Source: Flaviaestuariibacter sp.
Lineage (GTDB): Bacteria > Bacteroidota > Bacteroidia > Chitinophagales > Chitinophagaceae
DNA length: 64,000 nt
Direction of reading: 5' to 3'
NCBI GenBank assembly: GCA_025963645.1
Contig: JAOQAI010000013.1
Location: 186,001-250,000, forward strand
How positions within the stretch are numbered: the stretch's first letter is position 1; every line of letters starts with the position of its first letter. The notes under the pieces are model-generated. The model had not been told where the DNA came from. It saw only the letters and a list, made by a program, of their open reading frames with translations, and ran no database searches. Shown here in pieces: positions 63,489-64,000 of the stretch. A program made the position numbers and the translations under genes.

Positions 63489-64000
63489 ATGCGTTTCATT
63501 CTTTTTACTTTTTTTATTGTGCTTTTATGGAATTCAGATGCTGTTTCCCAATCCCTTAAAACGGAAAGCGATTCATTTCATCTTACCGGAATACTTAAAG
63601 GCAGGGATACGGGTACCATGGTGCTTTGGTATCCCCAGTTCGGGCAGTTTATAAGGGATACATGCGTATTAAAAAAAGGCAGGTTTCTGTTTTCAGGGCT
63701 CATTACGGAACCGGCTTTTTCCTGGCTAAAGGGGTCGGCAGCAGATGGGAATTCAACAAATATTTTTATTGAAAAAGGTAAACAGCACATCATTCTTGAA
63801 GAGAATAGCTTCGATGAATTCCACATGTCCGGTTCTTATACACAAAGGCAGGATGATACGCTGAGAAGAGTAAAAAAACAGATTGATCTTAAATATAAAA
63901 AGTGGAGAGGGGAGTACGCAGGTTTAGTGGATACGTTGCCAAAGATCAGCGACTCTATTTATAAGGTTGCCGTGATGAATCGCATCACTCACATCGCCGA
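63489..64000 (+). CDS. N-terminal part of a TlpA/DUF4369-type secreted protein, cut by the window edge
   Basis: Open frame from ATG at 63489 to the window end (170 codons), MRFILFTFFIVLLWNSDAVS as signal peptide. FHLTGILKGRDTGTMVLW, then VLKKGRFLFSGLITEPAF and NIFIEKGKQHIILEE match the DUF4369 domain that usually precedes a TlpA thioredoxin domain in Bacteroidota. No redox motif is visible yet. It lies directly after the peptide gene and could complete a disulfide-handling operon. Confidence 0.7.
   Translation, partial: MRFILFTFFIVLLWNSDAVSQSLKTESDSFHLTGILKGRDTGTMVLWYPQFGQFIRDTCVLKKGRFLFSGLITEPAFSWLKGSAADGNSTNIFIEKGKQHIILEENSFDEFHMSGSYTQRQDDTLRRVKKQIDLKYKKWRGEYAGLVDTLPKISDSIYKVAVMNRITHIA

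Overview
The window looks like a chromosome segment of a Bacteroidota bacterium, most likely Chitinophagaceae or a close relative. The evidence is an LpxC-FabZ fusion, SusC/SusD and TlpA genes, a type IX secretion C-terminal domain, a DUF6520-like peptide, TAnnTTTG-type -7 promoter boxes and the oxygen-dependent C5 haem route. No rRNA, tRNA, CRISPR array or intact insertion sequence was seen.

Layout. 0-9.8 kb: a toxin-antitoxin pair whose YoeB-like toxin carries an in-frame stop, a copper P-type ATPase, tsaE, alanine dehydrogenase, a Bax-inhibitor-like protein, the lipid A genes lpxC/fabZ-lpxA with an ABC ATPase, and an AraC regulator next to a probable metal transporter. 9.9-21.6 kb: a complete haem set. 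hemA-C-D-E-F-B-L lie on the minus strand, and hemH, hemJ and a FecA-like TonB receptor lie divergently on the plus strand. Together they cover glutamyl-tRNA to protohaem, plus iron entry. 21.7-34.9 kb: a T9SS-exported lamin-tail protein, small hypothetical genes, an amino-acid permease, a PLP enzyme, a TolC/HlyD efflux pair, gpsA and an Ntn hydrolase.

35.2-39.4 kb: a four-gene signalling cassette (small protein, membrane protein, histidine kinase, LuxR-type response regulator), divergent from a lipoprotein with a HExxH motif. A second copy with the same gene order lies at 58.4-60.7 kb. 39.5-50.2 kb: an AT-richer accessory island. It holds a P-loop protein, a DUF3892-like protein, a large nuclease-like protein, gene fragments, the TcmP/Gp37-Gp68 pair, an MNT-HEPN fusion, an XRE regulator and an overlapping ATPase-nuclease pair. 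50.8-56.9 kb: a TlpA-SusC-SusD nutrient uptake operon.

60.9-64.0 kb: a likely secreted-peptide operon. It encodes a C39-like/VKOR/thioredoxin fusion, a double-glycine leader peptide with six cysteines, and the start of a TlpA-type lipoprotein-like gene that runs off the window. A 14-bp palindrome, CCGTGCTGGCACGG and variants, recurs upstream of the first signalling cassette, the HExxH lipoprotein, an SH3-like protein and the VKOR gene, in two places as tandem pairs spaced 22 bp. I infer that these genes form one regulon, possibly driven by the duplicated cassettes. This, together with the cassettes and the disulfide-rich peptide operon, is the most novel content of the window.
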